Below are positions 11,371 to 23,076 of a DNA stretch of 64,000 bases, in pieces (positions within the stretch are counted from its first letter, which is position 1; each line of letters begins with the position of its first letter). This stretch comes from Diaporthe sp. PMI_573 (taxonomy: Eukaryota; Ascomycota; Sordariomycetes; Diaporthales; Diaporthaceae). The DNA is taken from the NCBI GenBank assembly GCA_021399435.1, contig JAJTUP010000048.1, positions 186,001-250,000 on the forward strand. Reading direction: 5' to 3'. The notes beneath the pieces were generated by a model. The model searched no databases and was not told the DNA's origin. It saw only the letters and a list, made by a program, of their open reading frames with translations. The position numbers and the translations under genes were made by a program.

Positions 11371-12874
11371 CTACAATAATGCTAGTGCAGCCAATGTTAT
11401 GAAACTTCCAATCCATCCACCCTCAAAGATATTTCGAGCACCAGCTGCGAGCACCACCTGGGGGCGGGGCAGCGCGGGCTGGGATTGCGAGGGCTGCGAT
11501 GGGCCCGTGGTCTTGGTGAGATTGGTTGCAGTCCCGTTGGATCCAATTCGCGTGCCGATGACACAACGGCTTGCAATTTCCTGATCGGTGAAATTCCCGG
11601 CCGAGCCCTCTGGCGTTAATGTCAAATTGTAGTCGAGTGGTGAGAAGCCTCCGGCTGCCCAAGCGGTATACCCCATAAAAGCTTCTGTGTTCATGTTGAT
11701 AAAAGCAAGTCCGTTGCATAGGTCCGTGATACACTTTGTGAGTCAGCCTCGAATACTTGGAAGGCGAGAAATGACATACTGAGGTAGTATTGCCTCCTCC
11801 AGTCTCGCTCAGTATGGCCATACGGCCATTGGTGACCAAGAACTGCGCAAGAGGAGCGAATGTGTCCTGTACGTGGTCTGAAATACATTCAAGGCCAGTT
11901 CCACTCCCGTCTGAATCCAAATACTTGTGCACATCGAAGATTAGGCCTGCAGTTGATCCGTCCAGGTTGTGGACGCGACTGAGGTTTCCCGCAGATCCGT
12001 TGCTAACGAATGTTTGAGCTCCGGTGAAGTCGGTGCCAGGCAGCAGAATCATTTGCTGGGTAGCACCCGCCATCCGAATAGCAGTGACAGCTGCCTGCAC
12101 CGTGTCGGCCCACGAAGAGAGATCTGGAACATCGTGAGGCTCGTTCATCACCCCGAATATTATTCTAGGTTCGTTTCTATACTATTGGGACCAGGCGTCA
12201 GTCGAATTCACCGCCAAGGTTGTGTGACTTGACCTCGACAGGATACGCATACCATGGTGGCTATTTGTGACCACAGGCTCGCGAACTGCTCGTTCGTTGG
12301 CCCTCCCTGACCGATGACCTGGCCTTCGAAGCGCGCATAGTTGTGGATATCAATAATACAATAGGATCCGGTTGCAAGACACCCTTGGACAAGCTCGTTA
12401 TACTGTGCTGTATTGTTCTGGTCCAGCTGGCCGTCTGACGCCGCTAAAGCGCTGGCCGAAACATTGACAGTACTGCCGTTGAGATTGTTGCTGTTAATCA
12501 TAAACTGCCACGTGGTCGCTGCACTGGAGTTAGTCTACGTGATTCGACGGCGAGGAGTTCAGAAAGTGTCCTTCACGTAGTCTGAAAGTGTTCAGTCCCT
12601 CTTGGACGAAATGCTGCATCTGGGCTGCGCCATCACTATTCCCGTTGCCGATGGTGACCACGGGACCAAAAGAATTGCTGAGATTGTGCTTCCCCTCTAT
12701 GTCAGAGCCGAAATCGAAACCAGCGATGTTGACACCCTGGTCAAATTTCCAGCGTCAGCCACTCATTGCATTCACCAACAGACTCCGTAGACCTACTGCG
12801 AACGGTGAAGCAGCGAAAGATGCGGCAACCTGTAATAGAAAAGCCAGCAAATGCATCATCGTAGCTGTTTTCAT
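11371..12874 (-). CDS. GH5 endo-beta-1,4-glucanase, probably GPI-anchored
   Basis: Secreted cellulase of the Trichoderma Cel5A/EGII type (GH5). Exons 12797-12874, 12577-12736, 12253-12518, 11780-12181 and 11371-11733 give 422 residues. A signal peptide (MKTATMMHLLAFLLQVAASF) leads straight into GVNIAGFDFG. Further landmarks are QGCLATGSYCIIDIHNYARF, IGQGGPTNEQFASLW, the acid/base glutamate in FGVMNEPHD, and the nucleophile glutamate in LSETGGGNT. There is no cellulose-binding module. The catalytic domain ends in a Ser/Thr/Pro-rich linker and a hydrophobic tail (IGSFITLAALALL), which suggests a GPI anchor. The start at 12874 was chosen over one 43 codons upstream because it exposes the signal peptide. 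All four introns are ordinary (46-71 nt). Confidence 0.9.
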
Positions 12875-14244
12875 GGTAATCGGCGCAAGTACACAGCGAC
12901 AAACGATGAAGGTTGAATTGGTGTGGTCGAGCCCAGGAGATACTGCTGCCAAGGTCAGTATTTGTGGAGGTCTGGCTACTCTGAAATGGCTGAAGGTTTG
13001 CATGAATTAACGTTGGAAGTCGACCAAGTGTCAGAGATGCCAGCACCATTTGCAGATCCAAGCCCGGCCCGGTAGAGCCTGGCCCATGAGATCAAAGAAG
13101 CCCTTCGCGACCAAAGCCCCTGCGCTGTCTACCTACCCTGTAGAACCAGAGAAACAGAACAGAACGTGCAAGTCTTGGCCAATGCTCGCACGATGATCGC
13201 GCACGGAGACTTCGGGAGAAGATCCTAAGAAGGTGATGGGACGAAAATGAAACCCGGGGAGTCGGAGATGGTCGGAGCTTTGATTTGCAACCGAAGAAGA
13301 GGGATCCGCGTTCGCGTCGACACAGCCCTTGTTCGTCTGAAAACGCACCACCAAGCTTTCGCACATACTGGGATGGATAATTGTGGGATGTAATTAGTCG
13401 AATTGTGCACGAGGGTAAGCCATTCGTTGAACAGACTTGGAAATGTCTCAAGAAAGAATGTGAAAATTTCCCAGGAACATCTCGCCTCATTCTCAATGTG
13501 GCCGGGGCCCTGTCTGCCACCAATTGACGGGTTTAACTAGGACGTGCCTTGCATTCCATAGAATGTGTCAGAGCTCACTATGTCATTTACAACTCTGAAA
13601 TCACATTTCCTACCATTCAGTGCCTCTGCTCTGGCTTCCACTACCAGGCAACGCATGGACGGGCGAGGCGGCTATAGAGGCTTTATTATAGCAGCCATTG
13701 TCGAGCCAGCCCGTCCATCCCCGTATCATACATAGGTAGTTTCAAAGTTCGGGCCACCGCCTGTCTTTTTGCTGACATGTACCGGTCACATCGGACAGAG
13801 ATGGGCCATCTGCAGTCAGTGGGGCCCTCGGGTCTGTGGCAGGGATGTCCAAACCCAGTACGTCATCGCCAAAGGAAATTTATTTGTCCGAGTCGCCAAG
13901 AAACTGTTCTTGTTCCACTGCGCCAGTCCGGGTCTGATGCCAGCCAACGACGATGCAAAAGGCGCAGTGTGTGGGATGTACGGTGCCCAGACAATCCACC
14001 TGCGACGACAAGGGCGAGGCTTCATCTTTCGTCTCCCTAGCATTGTTCTCGTGCCCTTCTTTCTTCTTAGATCTGCTACTGTGCGGTGGCACAAGCATGC
14101 CAAATTGCATCCAAGCGTAGCTTCTGCACGTGTTTGTCTTCGTCCGTGTCCTCGTGCCCGCATGGTTTCCTCGCCCATTCTCCTCGGATTTTCCTTGCTC
14201 AAACCACACCGGAGTCTGGCTGGGATGATCCCGTTCCAATAACC
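12875..14244. other. Divergent intergenic region between GH5 and steryl-glucosidase genes
   Basis: About 1.4 kb between divergently transcribed genes, so it should hold both promoters. Long open frames exist on both strands but have no recognisable protein features and look like composition effects. Confidence 0.5.
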
Positions 14245-16620
14245 ATGGACACCACGTTTTCGGCCCAAGACCTCTCTGAGGCGGCGCTTGGTGGCCCAAT
14301 CCGCGTCAAAGATGGGCGCTTCGTTGATGCCTACAGCAGGACGGTATGCCTGCGAGGCTTCAACGTCGCGGGCGCAAGCAAGATGCCGACCAGACCAAAC
14401 GGCTTCACACACCTGTGGGACAGCAACAGCTTCTACCAACACCGTACTGTCGACTTTACGGGACGGCCCTTCCCGCTCGAGGAGGCGCCCCTCCACTTTC
14501 GACGACTGCAGGCCTGGGGGATGCCCTTGATCAGGCTGCTTGTGACGTGGGAATCGCTCGCCCACGCCGGCCCCAACCCGAGAACAGACTTAGATCTGGA
14601 CTATGTCGCCTACCTTCGGCAGCTCATCGAGATGATGCCCAGATATGGCCTTAAGTGCTTCATCTGCGCCCATCAAGACGTGTGGAGCCGGTTCTGCGGA
14701 GGAAGCGGTGCCCCTGGCTGGACCCTGGAGGCTGCCGGTCTTGACATGGAGGCTTTCACCGACACGGGCGCCGCCTATATTCACGGACAGGACGACGCGA
14801 GGCGGGCCAGAGCACCGCCCAACGAGCGGGAGGCGAGTGGCCCCTTTGTGTGGCCGTCTGGGAATCAGAAGCTGGCCGCCTCCACCATGGCGACGCTTTT
14901 CTGGGCCGGTGAAGCCCTTGCACCGCAACTGAAGTGTCTTCGCTCCGCTCTGGATGGCAAGGCTGAGGCCGAGGCAGTCTCAATCCAGCGGTTCCTTCAG
15001 GATGCCCTCATCGAGGCGTTTGGCCGGCTCTCGGACGAGGTGGGATCCCTTGAGGCATGTCTGGGCTTCGAGCCCATGAATGAGCCTGACCGCGGCCTGA
15101 TTAACCTCCGGGACTTCAACGGCTGGGACTACAACACAGACCTACACATCGGATTCTTTCCTTCTCTCATCCAGTCACTAGCGCTCGGTAGTGGCTACCC
15201 CCAAAAAGTGCCCTATTACGTCAAGTCATGGCCATGGCCGACTCGTCAGTCCCATCAGACGTTGTTCGATCCCAAGGGTCGTTCCGCCTGGCTGACAGCG
15301 GCCGGCACAAATCCTGTCGTTGACCAGCCTCGAGGCATGGGCAAGTGCGTATGGCATACTCATGGCGTCTGGGACTGGGACGGGCAAAAGAAACAACCTG
15401 TTGTTTTGCAGGGCGACTATTTCGACTATGACCACCGAGCCGGCCGGGAGGCACACAAGATTGAGTGGTACAGAGACTGTTATGCTCCATTCGTACTGAA
15501 GTTCACAGAGCGTGTGTCCGGACGCTTTCAAAAGCACCTTTCATTCGTCGAGCCTCTACCCAATCAGTTTATGCCGCCTTGGAAAGCCGAGGACCGTGAC
15601 CTTCTCCAGAAACGGCATCAAACAAGCACGGCCATCGATTTAGACCGCCCTCAGAATCTTGTCTATGCACCTCATTTCTACGATCTAAACGTCCTGTTCA
15701 GCAAGATCCACACGTCAATGAGCGTGAACGTTCAGGGTCTGGCCAGGGGAATGTTCATTCTACGAGCTCTCTACTTCGGCGCGGCCGGCCTGCGAAAGAA
15801 CTACACTGCTCAGCTCCGAAACCTTGTGCAGCATGCTCACGCCTTCCTGGGCGAGCTCCCAATAGTGATCGGAGAGGTCGGCATCCCATTCGACGTGAAT
15901 GGACGCACTGCCTTCAAAACAGGGAACTATGACAGCCAGCGAGAACTGATGCACGCCCTCATCTCCGCTATGGAAGACAACTTTGTTGGTTTCACACTTT
16001 GGAACTATAATCCGACCAACGATGCCGAGCACGGGGATGGTTGGAATGACGAGGACTTCTCAATAGTCACTAGCGATAACACTGTGGCCGACTACAGGAA
16101 CGAGCAGCACGAAGATGACGAACTATATCGTGGCGCAAGAACGCTTGACGTTGTGATTCGCCCGTATGCGGCCAAGGTTGCTGGTGTTCCGACTCGTTCG
16201 CGTTGGGACCCGCGGACTCTCATGTTCGAGTTTGAATGGCAAAGCGGTCCCGACAGGCCGACGGCTGAGAAGTCTCGGGTCACTGAGGTGTTCCTTCCAA
16301 ACTACCACTATGCTACTCACAAACTTCAAATCAAAGTCAGTGACGGTGAATGGTCGGTCGACGCTGAGAAGCAGACTCTATACGTAATTCAGGAAACACA
16401 TCGTGCGGGACATAAACTTGTGCTACAAATACAAGACCTCCAACAGCATCTACTTGATAGGGTCAAGTGCCAACGGAGAGTGTTCCCTCGGGGCTTCCCG
16501 CTCAATATGACGCCATCTCTCGTGGAAGTCTGGATAGAGTCCGTCTCTTTGGATCACATCTTCTGGGCAGTTTCTATGATCATGGCTTTAGTCGCTATGT
16601 ATGCAAGGTTCCTGCTGTAG
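14245..16620 (+). CDS. Steryl-beta-glucosidase / endoglycoceramidase-like GH5
   Basis: Intronless gene for 791 residues, of the fungal GH5 group that includes ergosteryl-beta-glucosidases and glucosylceramide-cleaving enzymes. These hydrolyse glucosylated sterols or sphingolipids at vacuolar or internal membranes. Landmarks: LRGFNVAGASKMP near the start, WESLAHAGPNPR, CFICAHQDVWSRFCGGSGAP, the acid/base glutamate in GFEPMNEPDRG, and the nucleophile in ELPIVIGEVGIPFD followed by FTLWNYNP. The C-terminus has a hydrophobic stretch (IFWAVSMIMALVAMYA) that could be a tail anchor. The frame is open a further 53 codons upstream, but the ATG at 14245 best matches the family start. Whether the substrate is a sterol glucoside or a glucosylceramide cannot be told from sequence. 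Confidence 0.87.
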   Translation: MDTTFSAQDLSEAALGGPIRVKDGRFVDAYSRTVCLRGFNVAGASKMPTRPNGFTHLWDSNSFYQHRTVDFTGRPFPLEEAPLHFRRLQAWGMPLIRLLVTWESLAHAGPNPRTDLDLDYVAYLRQLIEMMPRYGLKCFICAHQDVWSRFCGGSGAPGWTLEAAGLDMEAFTDTGAAYIHGQDDARRARAPPNEREASGPFVWPSGNQKLAASTMATLFWAGEALAPQLKCLRSALDGKAEAEAVSIQRFLQDALIEAFGRLSDEVGSLEACLGFEPMNEPDRGLINLRDFNGWDYNTDLHIGFFPSLIQSLALGSGYPQKVPYYVKSWPWPTRQSHQTLFDPKGRSAWLTAAGTNPVVDQPRGMGKCVWHTHGVWDWDGQKKQPVVLQGDYFDYDHRAGREAHKIEWYRDCYAPFVLKFTERVSGRFQKHLSFVEPLPNQFMPPWKAEDRDLLQKRHQTSTAIDLDRPQNLVYAPHFYDLNVLFSKIHTSMSVNVQGLARGMFILRALYFGAAGLRKNYTAQLRNLVQHAHAFLGELPIVIGEVGIPFDVNGRTAFKTGNYDSQRELMHALISAMEDNFVGFTLWNYNPTNDAEHGDGWNDEDFSIVTSDNTVADYRNEQHEDDELYRGARTLDVVIRPYAAKVAGVPTRSRWDPRTLMFEFEWQSGPDRPTAEKSRVTEVFLPNYHYATHKLQIKVSDGEWSVDAEKQTLYVIQETHRAGHKLVLQIQDLQQHLLDRVKCQRRVFPRGFPLNMTPSLVEVWIESVSLDHIFWAVSMIMALVAMYARFLL

Positions 16621-16907
16621 GGGGCTTATGAATACTCCAACACATATGTGGCTATGGTCAATGGCATGCTGAGTATTCATTGCATATGAATGCATCTCTT
16701 ATGCGGATCCTTCACTTGACAGGATTGCCAGGTCCGATTGGGAAGTAATCTTTGTGTAGCCTGAGATTGCGGGTAAACAAGTTGGATGGGCAAAGACTGT
16801 TATGGTTCATATTTTGTTTGGCTGAAGAGCGGACAAGCGACATCGTATTGCGAAGATAGAACAGTCGTTACTATGAGTGAGTAGTTGGGAATGACAGAAT
16901 CTCTTAA

Positions 16908-19310
16908 CTATTTACTGACAGCGCACTCTGCCGAGCTTGACACACTTCTATCAGACTCGGAAGTGGCCGTCAATTTTATGAGTGCGGCCGCATCTGCGCT
17001 CTCGGCGGCAGCGACAGCAACGACAATCTGTGTCTTCACCCCGAACTCTGCTACAGCAAGCTCATTTGGCAACTCTACCCTCCACCCGCTGGCATCTACG
17101 GCTGCCTCGAGTCGGAAGACGTCGCTTTTAGTATACCGCCCTAGTGTCGCGTTCCCCCCGGCGGTCTGCTTGCCGGTATTGGTCAGGTCGAATACACACG
17201 CGGCCCCCTGAGCAGTAGAGGGGCTGCCAGGCCCGACAACGACACCAGGGCTGAGCTCGACGCCGCTCACACCTGCATTGCTCCTCGCCAGGGCGCGGGC
17301 TCCGACCGTGTAATGCAAAACGCCCAGGTCATCCCGGCGGCGGTTGAGGACGTACAAGTGCACGCCGTTAGCCTCGTCTGTGTGCTCGTACTGACTGCCC
17401 GACCTCGTGCCGGCGTGGAACAAGGCATCAGCCAGCTGTCGGTAATCGCCGATTGTCACCTTCTCCTCCTTGCCGTCGGGGCGGATATAGTCCACAACGT
17501 CAATGTCTTGTGGGTTCGCGTCAATGGTCCATTGGAATGGCTACATGTTACGTTAGTCCTGCTACGGGTCCTGAAGTGATGCGTTCTGGAATATTCCAAA
17601 ACATAAAAGACGGGGGTCCGTAGAAGGAGAAGAATGACACTGACCTGGGACCTGTCTGAGTTCTTGCTCTTGCTGATCATAACTCCACTGTCTGGCGTGA
17701 AGCTGTCAGCACCCATGCGGTCAATAACCTCAAGGTCGTAATTATTAAAGCCTCCGCCGTCGCATAGAGGCGCCGTGGAGACGTTGCAGTAGGGCCACAA
17801 ATCGGTGCCGAACACGATGCGTAGGCCAATCAGACCATCAGGGTTGTCCACTGAGCGAGCAGTCACCTCGGCAGTAACAATCCCGGACGATTCCAGGTCG
17901 GATTTTTGAACGATCAGCACATTAGAGACGTCTGTCAGGCCGAGCTGAAGCTTATCCCGGACAGTGTGAAGGGAGCCCATCGTCGCGCCTTGGAGTGAGG
18001 GGATCTTCCAACGGGTGTGGGGGCCCCCGGGTCCGTTAAAGCTGCCCCGAGACATCATAGACCAGGGACCCGTGTAGGCTCTTCTGGGTGGAACCCCATA
18101 AGGATTGTTGTAATTGTCGCCAATGCCGAGAAGGTGAGAGAGCTCATGAGCATACGTCGCGGCCCCGGAGCTCTCCGCCTGTGTTGAAGATCCCCCGCCT
18201 GCATTGGGCCAGATCGTTGATGCTGATGCCCAGGAAGTCCACTCAACGTATCGGGTTTTTGCGTAGTTTGGCAGTGAACTGTTTCCAGGCGGGCCAAATT
18301 CATCCGTCACGTCTTCATTGCTTATAAACCTCATGACCCCAAATTCCTGCCAAGATCCAGACTCGTCCTGGCCAGCACTGAGGATAAAGACGAGCTCATA
18401 ACTGTCAGCAGTGGCATTGCCGACATCTGCGCGCCATGCCCCTAGAGCATCTGTACGAAGGTCCGCAGTGCACGGCTCCTCTGGACAGGCTCCTGGGTTG
18501 AAACCTTCCTCGTCGACACCGTACTGGAACGACTTGGAAGGGAGTCTGTAGGCACCGAAAGCAGTCAAGTCGACGCCATATCGGCCTGCAGAATCCTCCC
18601 TAAGTATGGCGTTAGTCCTGCGACGGATCCCAAGGTGTTGCATTCTAGAACATTCCAGAACATGAAAGACAAGGATCCGTGACAAGAGAAGAGTGATGCT
18701 TACATCCAGTATTCGTGCAAGGTGTGGTTGCGATTGAGGTCCTGCGGTTTGTTGAGAAGATCCCTGTAGAAGGCGGGGACGCCCTCACGCTCTAGTTCCG
18801 AGGCATCTGGCTGGGGGTTGTTGAAAGGTGTTGACCCAACAGGCTTTGTAATGGTGAAGTTCTCGTCTGGATAATCCACCGCAACAAGCGCAATTCTGAA
18901 GTTCCTGATGGATCCAGTGTTGGCCGGGTTCACCCAGTCAGTGCCAGGGGGAGACACAAAATCATCCCATGTCATCTACGGCATTCAGAGTCAGTTGTCA
19001 AAGAGCCAGAACGGAAGCTTCATGCCAATACGGTGAGAGGGAGCTGCAGGGTGGTCAAAGCCTGTCTCAAAAACCTGCAGCCCGAAAAGTCCTTGTCGTA
19101 CAGGCTAAAGATGGAGTATGTTTGTTCTTGGAGAGGCAAAGATCGTATCCAAAAGCTGCTTACATTATCTGGGTTTACCCAGTTTTGAGGGTCCAGCACC
19201 GCAAATGGCTTGTCGATGGCCCTGCGGCCAAACGAGAGCGGCGCTGGTGCGCCGCGGGCAACATTGGCCAGCACGGCCGCTGCGAGGTAGTTGCCGCCCT
19301 TGTACAGCAT
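16908..19310 (-). CDS. Secreted M6-like metalloprotease
   Basis: Four exons (19164-19310, 18704-18975, 17645-18599, 16908-17540) encode 668 residues. An N-terminal signal peptide (MLYKGGNYLAAAVLANVARG) is followed by a pro-like segment. The zinc motif HELSHLLGIGDNYNNPYG fits HExxHxxGxxD, with the downstream turn GPWSMMSRGSFNGPGGP characteristic of M6 (immune inhibitor A-like) and related zinc proteases. The C-terminal 200 residues look like beta-rich domains. It is predicted to be secreted and to degrade extracellular protein. All three introns are introner-like: one family B and two family A copies, both exactly 104 nt. A second in-frame methionine lies 11 codons upstream at 19343; 19310 gives the better signal peptide. 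Confidence 0.83.
17541..17644 (-). mobile_element. Introner-like intron, family A (M6 protease, intron 3)
   Basis: 104 nt, phase 0, donor GTCAGT, branch GGACTAACG, acceptor TGTAG. HSE-like core GGAATATTCCAGAACG. Both inverted-repeat arms read GGACCC, so the centre of the stem is mismatched. Confidence 0.9.
18600..18703 (-). mobile_element. Introner-like intron, family A (M6 protease, intron 2)
   Basis: 104 nt, phase 2, donor GTAAGC, branch GGACTAACG, acceptor CTTAG. Arms ACGGATCC and GGATCCGT intact. HSE-like core GGAATGTTCTAGAATG intact. Confidence 0.9.
18976..19163 (-). mobile_element. Introner-like intron, family B (M6 protease, intron 1)
   Basis: 188 nt, phase 0. Starts GTAAGCAGCTTTTGGATA, ends CTGACTCTGAATGCCGTAG. 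Its middle (GGGCTGCAGGTTTTTGAGAC, TTGGCATGAAGCT) is shared with 26117-26310, marking a second B subfamily. Confidence 0.88.
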
Positions 19311-20137
19311 CTTCAAACCAAGGACAGGGCTGAGATCGAGCACATCTCAGGCAGGAACTAGTGTAGGTTGTACCGACAGTACCGTACGCAGAGCAAGGCC
19401 CTCTTATAGCCATCGCCGTTTGCCGCATCATCTCCGCACACTCTGAGACCCCATGGTAGGGTGACATTGTTGAAGATCTGCGGACCAAAGATTGCATGAG
19501 CTGCTGCCCATCTGAGTTATCTACCTGCTGCATTCGGTAGCTGGCCACTGATACGATGGGGATGCCAAGCAGATTGAGGCGCTGCCAAGGAGCTTACCTG
19601 AAGTATCGACTCCCGCGGTGGGGTCGAGTGGCCTGCAGACGGGGAAGCTTAGGGAGTGAGCGTGTACCGTACAAATCGCATTACCTCGTGTAATGTATTG
19701 TAGGCGGGCTATTACTTCATGCCCTTTTTCGCTGAACGTCTCCATTTGCTGAGCTCGAGATGGAATTGCGGTACGACTTGACCGGAAGCGGTTCGCAGCA
19801 CATTGTTTCCTCCCAGATGGTGGCGGATGCGAAACTTTGGGTGTCCGTACATAGTTATTTAGTTAATAATATCTCCCATTCCGCTGAGCACAGTTCTGTG
19901 TAATCGATTCGAGGTAGGCTTTTGCCGAGGGCTCTCAAATCCTCATTTGCACATTTGGTTACTGTAATACATTTTGCGTGAAAGAAAAACCTCCCCAAGA
20001 CACCACATGAGGGGAGGGGTCACACCATTCACGGAATGGGAGAGAGCTTGCCACAATTTGGAGCGCAAAGATAGGACTCTGAATTAGGGTCTGAAGACAC
20101 ATTTGCGAAATAAAACTTAGGGTATGTCGAAATCTCA
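19311..20137. other. Promoter region of M6 protease gene and 3' flank of TRK gene
   Basis: No further gene supported. Short frames on the minus strand at 19521-19745 have no recognised features. Confidence 0.5.
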
Positions 20138-23076
20138 TCATGGAGACGACCCATCAAAAGACACTCTCCGACTGACCACACGACTCCTGACGCTTGTGTC
20201 TCGACTGATAGCCCTTCTAATCTCGGCATCCTCTTCTTCCTCGTCATCTAGCTGCTCTTTAGGCAGCCTGACAGCACGATCCAGAGCCACAGGCAAGCCG
20301 CGGTGTCTCCCTCGTACCATAACCAGCACCATGACGACCTTGCTGCCCGTGTATAAGCCCCCACTAAAACTATACGCCTGATTTGGCAGTCCGAGCGACA
20401 GGCCTATGTTCGTGTAGCCACTAACAACCTCAAACATGATGTTGAACACACTGTAGGTCTCTGGGTCGAGGAGGCTGTGTTTTGTCTCAATAACTGCAAT
20501 GAGGAACATGGCTAGTGCCATCCACCATATATCATGGGAGAGTTGGCTTCGTACGTGTTGCGAGACGAGGTCGACTTCTCCTTCGTTCGTAGTCGATACG
20601 GAGGTGATTGTTGCCGAAGACGCACTTGAACTTGATGGCGAGGAACCTGGGTTCGGTGTGACGTGGAAGAAGGTGCTTTTTGATGCACCACCGTTGACGC
20701 GGCCAGGCCGCCGCGGTGCGCTGACGCCGACACCTTGGAAGCCTGTCATGCGCCGCTGGATCTGGCGCCCAACAAAGGCTGTACCACGCCGGCCAACTTG
20801 AGCGAGCTTCTTGATGGAACGCGTCGACATGTTCGAGGTCTGCGAAAAAGCCGAAGTCGGGGAGAATGGCCCATTGTTCCCTTGTTGTGGCACGGCCAGC
20901 AGTGACTGAGCAGCAAACTGGGCACTCTCTCCTGTTCCAGGGTCCGTCTTCTTGTCGCTGGTAGGCTCATCATCTCCTGCATAAATACCGAGTGACCGCT
21001 CCTCATACACGTTCGAGTTTCGCATTGTGATTGTTCCTGGATAAGTCTCGAGGTACATAATGACCAACCAGAGCACCTGGATATCAAAGTAGACAGCAGA
21101 CGGGCTGATGATAGCGAAGCCCCCGGACCAGATTGCTTTCGGAATGGTGAGCGAGTGCGTAAACAAACGCGGATTCAAGGACGAGACTTACATATTGACT
21201 GGAAAAGCATGTTGAATACCCGTTCGCCAGAAGGATCTGTGTCGAGGGCCGAATTTCCGATGCTCAGGACCAATAATGCAACCCAGTCCGCCGCCACTAG
21301 AACAACAAGCATTGCCACAAGTAGCCAGGTAGGCTTAGATGGAAAGAGCATGGTGTATACTCGGCGTGGGTACTTGAGCGTGAAATCGAGAGTCTCCTTG
21401 GTGATGGCATAGTCTCCCTCAGGGGTACCATATTTGAGAATCTGGGACAAAATCCAGAGTATCAGCCTCAGGACTGATACGTGTTAGCGACCTGCTACGG
21501 AGCATAAGGTTTTGCATTCTGGAACGTTCAAACCATGACAGACGGGGGACCGTAAAAGGAGATGGCGCTTACATGCTGGGAATGCTGCACTGCCCGCGAG
21601 CATGAGGAAAACCGTGACCACCAAGAGGAACCAGGCGTCCTCGAATGCCGCGATACCAGCATCCAAGAGCGTCAGACCACCGTTGTTGAACGCGGAGATT
21701 GCGATGAACGCACCTGTCCACCAGGGGTTCTGTGCATTCTCCCTAGCAGCTGAAGGGTTGTTGACTGCAATCCAGGCGCCGAGAGCGATGGCACCGAGGA
21801 GCTGCCAGAGGAAGAAGTACACCGTGACAGTGGCAATCAGGAGCTTGATGGCACGGTACTCGACACCGCCAAGGTATTCGCGTTCCCTTGCGGTTAGGTT
21901 GTGGAACTGCCCGTTCCTGCCGACATTGACCTTGTTCTGTTTCAGAAATGTGTCGATGCTGAAGGACTGCTCCTGGTTCGATCGAGCTGGACGCCCATTC
22001 CCGGTGTCTTGACTGACTGCGGATTTCTGCCTGGTCACTTGAGGACTCCCACGCTGGTACACACTCGAGACCCCGAGTCCCGTCGCGTGGCTAGGCTCGC
22101 CCTCAGTGATAGGATCCAGGAATTTGATGCTTCGCCCCCCGGGGCTCATAGGCGTTTCCGACGGGTTAGCCTTTGGTGGAGCCAGGAATGGACTCTTTGC
22201 GGCCTCCAGGTCAACCTGTGCCTTTTTCTCGGCCAGCCCACTTGGTGTTGGCGACTTTGACTTTGACGATTCGCTTGTCTCAGGGGATGCGGCAATCCTC
22301 GTGCCCATGCCTGTCAGACCAGCTTGGTCCCTATCGCGAGTGATTACACTCCGAAACCTCTGTGATTTGGATTCGGTCTTGTCCCGGGAGCGAAACGTAG
22401 ACATGACTGGCAGCCCAAACATAGCACCGGCCATTCCGACAACTGCCCCGGTCGCCTTCATCTTGCGCTCTCTTTCACTCTGCACGATATCCTTGAAGCG
22501 CCTCTCAAAGATGTACATCCCTGGCACGTGTTAGTCACCTGCTACAGATCCCAAAGTTATGCGTTCTGGAACATTCCGAAACACGAAAGACGGGATCCGT
22601 AAAAGGAAAAAAAGGATGGTACGGACTGAAGACAAGTGTGAAGATGGATATCATGATTGGATTCCCCAGCATGAGGAGGATTGCCAAGATAACCTGCTGG
22701 CCAGTGGACATTGCTACAGAATGTCAGCATTGAGTCCCGGATATCTCATCCAACTTGGTCCGTACTGACCACTAATGTTGACCGTGTTCAGACCGGCCGA
22801 TGTCAGCGCAGAAAAGGCCAGGAACATGCTGTCCCAGAAGCCGATGCTCAAGGCGGGATGTGAGGCGCCCCAGAAAATAAGGGTTGCCGCCAGTCCGACG
22901 ATGAGGAAATATGCATAGTGAATGGTGATGTAGTTCACCGGGGGCAGCCATGGTCGGATACTTGTGCCCAGGTCGGACAGGCCACTTCGAAGCCTCTCCC
23001 AGCGGTTTGAGTCGACGCGGATCTTGATATTGCCGCCATCGCCCTTGTTGGGCCGTATTTTATCGAGGAGCCCCAT
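20138..23076 (-). CDS. trk1: TRK-family high-affinity potassium transporter
   Basis: Plasma-membrane K+ transporter of the fungal TRK family. Exons 22770-23076, 22627-22713, 21573-22520, 21192-21473 and 20138-21135 give 873 residues, close to the usual fungal length. The first pore loop reads FSALTSAGLNTVN; others are SAFNNGGLTLLD, QSISIWSGGFAI and VSGYTNIGLSLG, so the four M1-P-M2 units are present with their glycines. A long hydrophilic loop (exon 3) lies between units 1 and 2, as in yeast Trk1, and a second one follows NVYEERSLG. The C-terminus has the family motif VRGRHRGLPVALDRAVRLP. Two of its four introns (22521-22626 and 21474-21572) are family A introner-like copies; the other two are ordinary 56-nt introns. 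Confidence 0.93.
21474..21572 (-). mobile_element. Introner-like intron, family A (TRK gene, intron 3)
   Basis: 99 nt, phase 1, donor GTAAGC, acceptor TATCAG. HSE-like core TGAACGTTCCAGAATG. The branch region reads AGGTCGCTAACACG. Confidence 0.88.
22521..22626 (-). mobile_element. Introner-like intron, family A (TRK gene, intron 2)
   Basis: 106 nt, phase 1, unusual donor GTCCGT, branch GTGACTAACACG, acceptor GCCAG. HSE-like core GGAATGTTCCAGAACG. Arms ACGGATCC and GGATCTGT. Confidence 0.88.

Noticed and set aside
13816..14565. 249-codon minus-strand frame overlapping the steryl-glucosidase start
   Set aside because: Mirror frame of a GC-rich coding region; the plus-strand gene is clearly the real one.
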